DNA from: HK-STAS-PATE-36 sp964610345
GTDB taxonomy: Bacteria; Patescibacteriota; Saccharimonadia; Saccharimonadales; JAGQNJ01
NCBI GenBank assembly: GCA_964610345.1
Contig: CAZSVQ010000038.1
Span: 1-6,659, forward strand
Length of the DNA: 6,659 nt
Direction: 5' to 3'
Position 1 is the first letter of the stretch. Each line of letters begins with the position of its first letter. Below are positions 5,517 to 6,659 of the stretch, in pieces. A model generated the notes under the pieces. It searched no databases. It worked only from the letters and a program-made list of their open reading frames with translations, and was not told the origin of the DNA. Both the position numbers and the translations under genes were made by a program.

Positions 5517-5811
5517 TTTTAAATACCTCTTCTACTGCGTCGCGAGCAGCAGTTTCATCGTTAGAACTGGATTCTACCGCAAAACTAGCCATAGCAGACT
5601 CAGGTTGTGGCATATTAAGATTTTCTTGAGGTTTAGTAACGATAACTTGCTTTGGCTTTAGATACTCAACTGCGTCTTTTTCAATAGATTTAAGCGCTTG
5701 TTCAATATTTAATGTAGCATAATAAACCGTGTGTTTGCGGCTAACTTCTGGCCCGGTTGGCTGGCGCCTCAAAGACTCGTGTTGTTCTGGTGATTGTGTA
5801 TTCATAATCAT
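5506..5811 (-). CDS. Hypothetical protein, 101 residues, coupled to tatD
   Basis: Family not recognised. The product is polar: a disordered-looking N-terminus (1-26), a probable strand-helix segment HTVYYATLNIEQALKSIEKD (27-46), then KPKQVIVTKP (52-61), a Pro/Ser/Glu-rich linker (62-85) and a short acidic helix DETAARDAVEEVFKNAN (85-101). There is no signal peptide or membrane helix. Its ATG (5809-5811) overlaps the tatD stop codon as ATGA, a translational-coupling arrangement, and no Shine-Dalgarno is visible. A second ATG two codons on (5803-5805) is also possible. It overlaps the next gene by 11 bases. The tight packing suggests that this protein and the 127-residue product are made together and may act together, which is inference. 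Confidence 0.75.
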   Translation of the reverse strand: MIMNTQSPEQHESLRRQPTGPEVSRKHTVYYATLNIEQALKSIEKDAVEYLKPKQVIVTKPQENLNMPQPESAMASFAVESSSNDETAARDAVEEVFKNAN

Positions 5812-6578
5812 AATCTAAATAACGTAAGCGCGTTATTTGTTGTTGCCGTGGCTAGTTCTTCAAGACTTTCTTGCCTCAATTCTGCTAAAAATTCGGCCGT
5901 ACTCACAACGTGCTTAGGCTGACAGATTGTACCACGAAATGGAACAGGGGTCAAGAACGGAGCGTCAGTTTCTAACAAAAGTCTGTTTAAAGGCACATTT
6001 TTTGCCATTTCAAGCTGTTTTTTATCCTTAGTAAAGGTCATAATACCGTTTAAGCCTATATACAGCCCCCTGGCAAGGCAATTATCAAGCACTTCCTGGT
6101 TATCAGTAAAACTATGAACCACCCCTGTTAAGCCTGGATATTCGTCAAATATCGCAAAAAAATCATCAAAAGCTTCGCGTACATGCAATATAACTGGCAA
6201 ATCATGCTCCACGGCCAGCTCTAGCTGATAACGCAACATCTTGGCCTGATCCTGTTTTGGCGAATAGTTATAATAATAATCTAGTCCTACCTCGCCCACC
6301 GCGACAATTCGCGGTTTTTTAGCTAAGTCACGCAGTTGTTGTAGTGCCTTGGGGTTTTCTGTATACAATTTGGCCTCGTGGGGGTGTATGCCAATGCTAG
6401 CCCAAATACTTTTGTGACGACTAGCCATCTCGACACCTAGCTCACTATCTGTTAATGTGCAACCAACACAAATCATGCGCGTTACGCCACAGGCAAGCGC
6501 CTCACTTATCACCGTCTCAGCATCTAGCTCATAATCCGGAAAATGCACATGACAATGCGTATCCACAAACTCTGTCAT
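5808..6578 (-). CDS. tatD: TatD-family metal-dependent hydrolase (putative DNase)
   Basis: TatD-family proteins are TIM-barrel metal enzymes; studied members act as DNases in DNA quality control, and others (YcfH/YjjV types) have less certain substrates. The 256-residue product has the full metal-site set: DTHCHVHF (6-13; H8 and H10), GIHPHEA (63-69), GEVGLDYYY (95-103; E96), ILHVREA (130-136; H132), VVHSFT (153-158; H155) and LETDAPFLTPVPFRG (202-216; D205). Length is normal and no signal peptide is present, so it is cytoplasmic. ATG at 6576-6578 lies 12 bases after the stop of the preceding gene fragment. There is no Shine-Dalgarno, while TACAAT ends six bases before the ATG. Its stop overlaps the next start as ATGA. 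The symbol is given in the family sense. Confidence 0.95.
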   Translation of the reverse strand: MTEFVDTHCHVHFPDYELDAETVISEALACGVTRMICVGCTLTDSELGVEMASRHKSIWASIGIHPHEAKLYTENPKALQQLRDLAKKPRIVAVGEVGLDYYYNYSPKQDQAKMLRYQLELAVEHDLPVILHVREAFDDFFAIFDEYPGLTGVVHSFTDNQEVLDNCLARGLYIGLNGIMTFTKDKKQLEMAKNVPLNRLLLETDAPFLTPVPFRGTICQPKHVVSTAEFLAELRQESLEELATATTNNALTLFRL

Positions 6579-6584
6579 AAGTAT

Positions 6585-6590
6585 ATTGTA
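6585..6590 (-). promoter_or_regulatory. -10-like element directly upstream of tatD
   Basis: TACAAT on the minus strand, placed in the 12-base gap before tatD, would put +1 at 6578, the A of the ATG. The -35 region at 17-18 spacing (TTAGTG or TTTAGT) is weak. The AT-rich gap makes chance occurrence possible. Confidence 0.3.
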
Positions 6591-6659
6591 CTACTTATTG
6601 GTTAGCTCACTAAACCCCAAAGCAACAGTTGTCCCCTCACCCTCTTGGCTAGTTATGTC
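6591..6659 (-). CDS. C-terminal tail of a protein resembling a sensor histidine kinase (start off window)
   Basis: A minus-strand frame enters from the right edge and ends at TAG (6591-6593), giving 22 residues. They include ITSQEGEGTTVALGF, which fits the last conserved motif of histidine kinase ATPase domains (the G2 box, pattern S-x-x-G-x-G-T-x-x-x-x-x-x-P/F) found near the C-terminus of such kinases. The spacing to tatD is 12 bases, so the two probably share a transcript. With only 22 residues the assignment is tentative. Confidence 0.5.
   Translation of the reverse strand, partial: DITSQEGEGTTVALGFSELTNK

Overview
The window looks like a piece of chromosome from a small-genome, moderately AT-rich bacterium, most likely a member of Candidatus Saccharibacteria (TM7) or a related Patescibacteria lineage. 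This rests on three things: a secreted CSLREA-type beta-helix protein with a long charged n-region, an IscS-like enzyme whose PLP-lysine motif reads NGGKIYGPKQ, and tightly packed short hypothetical genes. No marker gene is present, so the assignment is an inference. TGA, TAA and TAG all serve as stops, so no recoding is visible.

Layout. Seven of the eight genes with a visible start, plus one gene tail, read leftward (minus strand). From the right edge: the last 22 codons of a protein that resembles a histidine kinase C-terminus (6591-6659); a TatD-family metal-dependent hydrolase (5808-6578); two overlapping small genes of unknown function (5506-5811, 5133-5516); an IscS/NifS-type cysteine desulfurase (3979-5112); and a two-gene pair resembling the peripheral-stalk subunits b and delta of F-type ATP synthase (3332-3919, 2806-3339). 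A 166-base convergent intergenic region packed with inverted repeats follows (2640-2805). Next comes the only plus-strand gene, a 102-residue protein with three predicted membrane helices (2331-2639). Divergent from it lies mnmA (1136-2239). Last is the N-terminal 335 residues of a secreted beta-helix protein that runs off the left edge (1-1007). No complete ORF call covers this last gene because its stop lies outside the window.

How the genes work together. IscS and MnmA form a plausible sulfur relay for 2-thiouridine at tRNA position 34; no IscU-type scaffold is seen here. The b/delta-like pair would belong to the ATP synthase stalk, but no other ATP synthase gene flanks it. The mnmA and small-membrane-protein promoters overlap back to back and share one -35 sequence. 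Three housekeeping genes (tatD, iscS, mnmA) lack a Shine-Dalgarno sequence and have a -10-like hexamer so close to the start codon that their mRNAs may be leaderless. The other start regions carry recognisable ribosome binding sites, except the 101-residue gene, which overlaps tatD. No mobile element, CRISPR array, tRNA or rRNA gene was seen.
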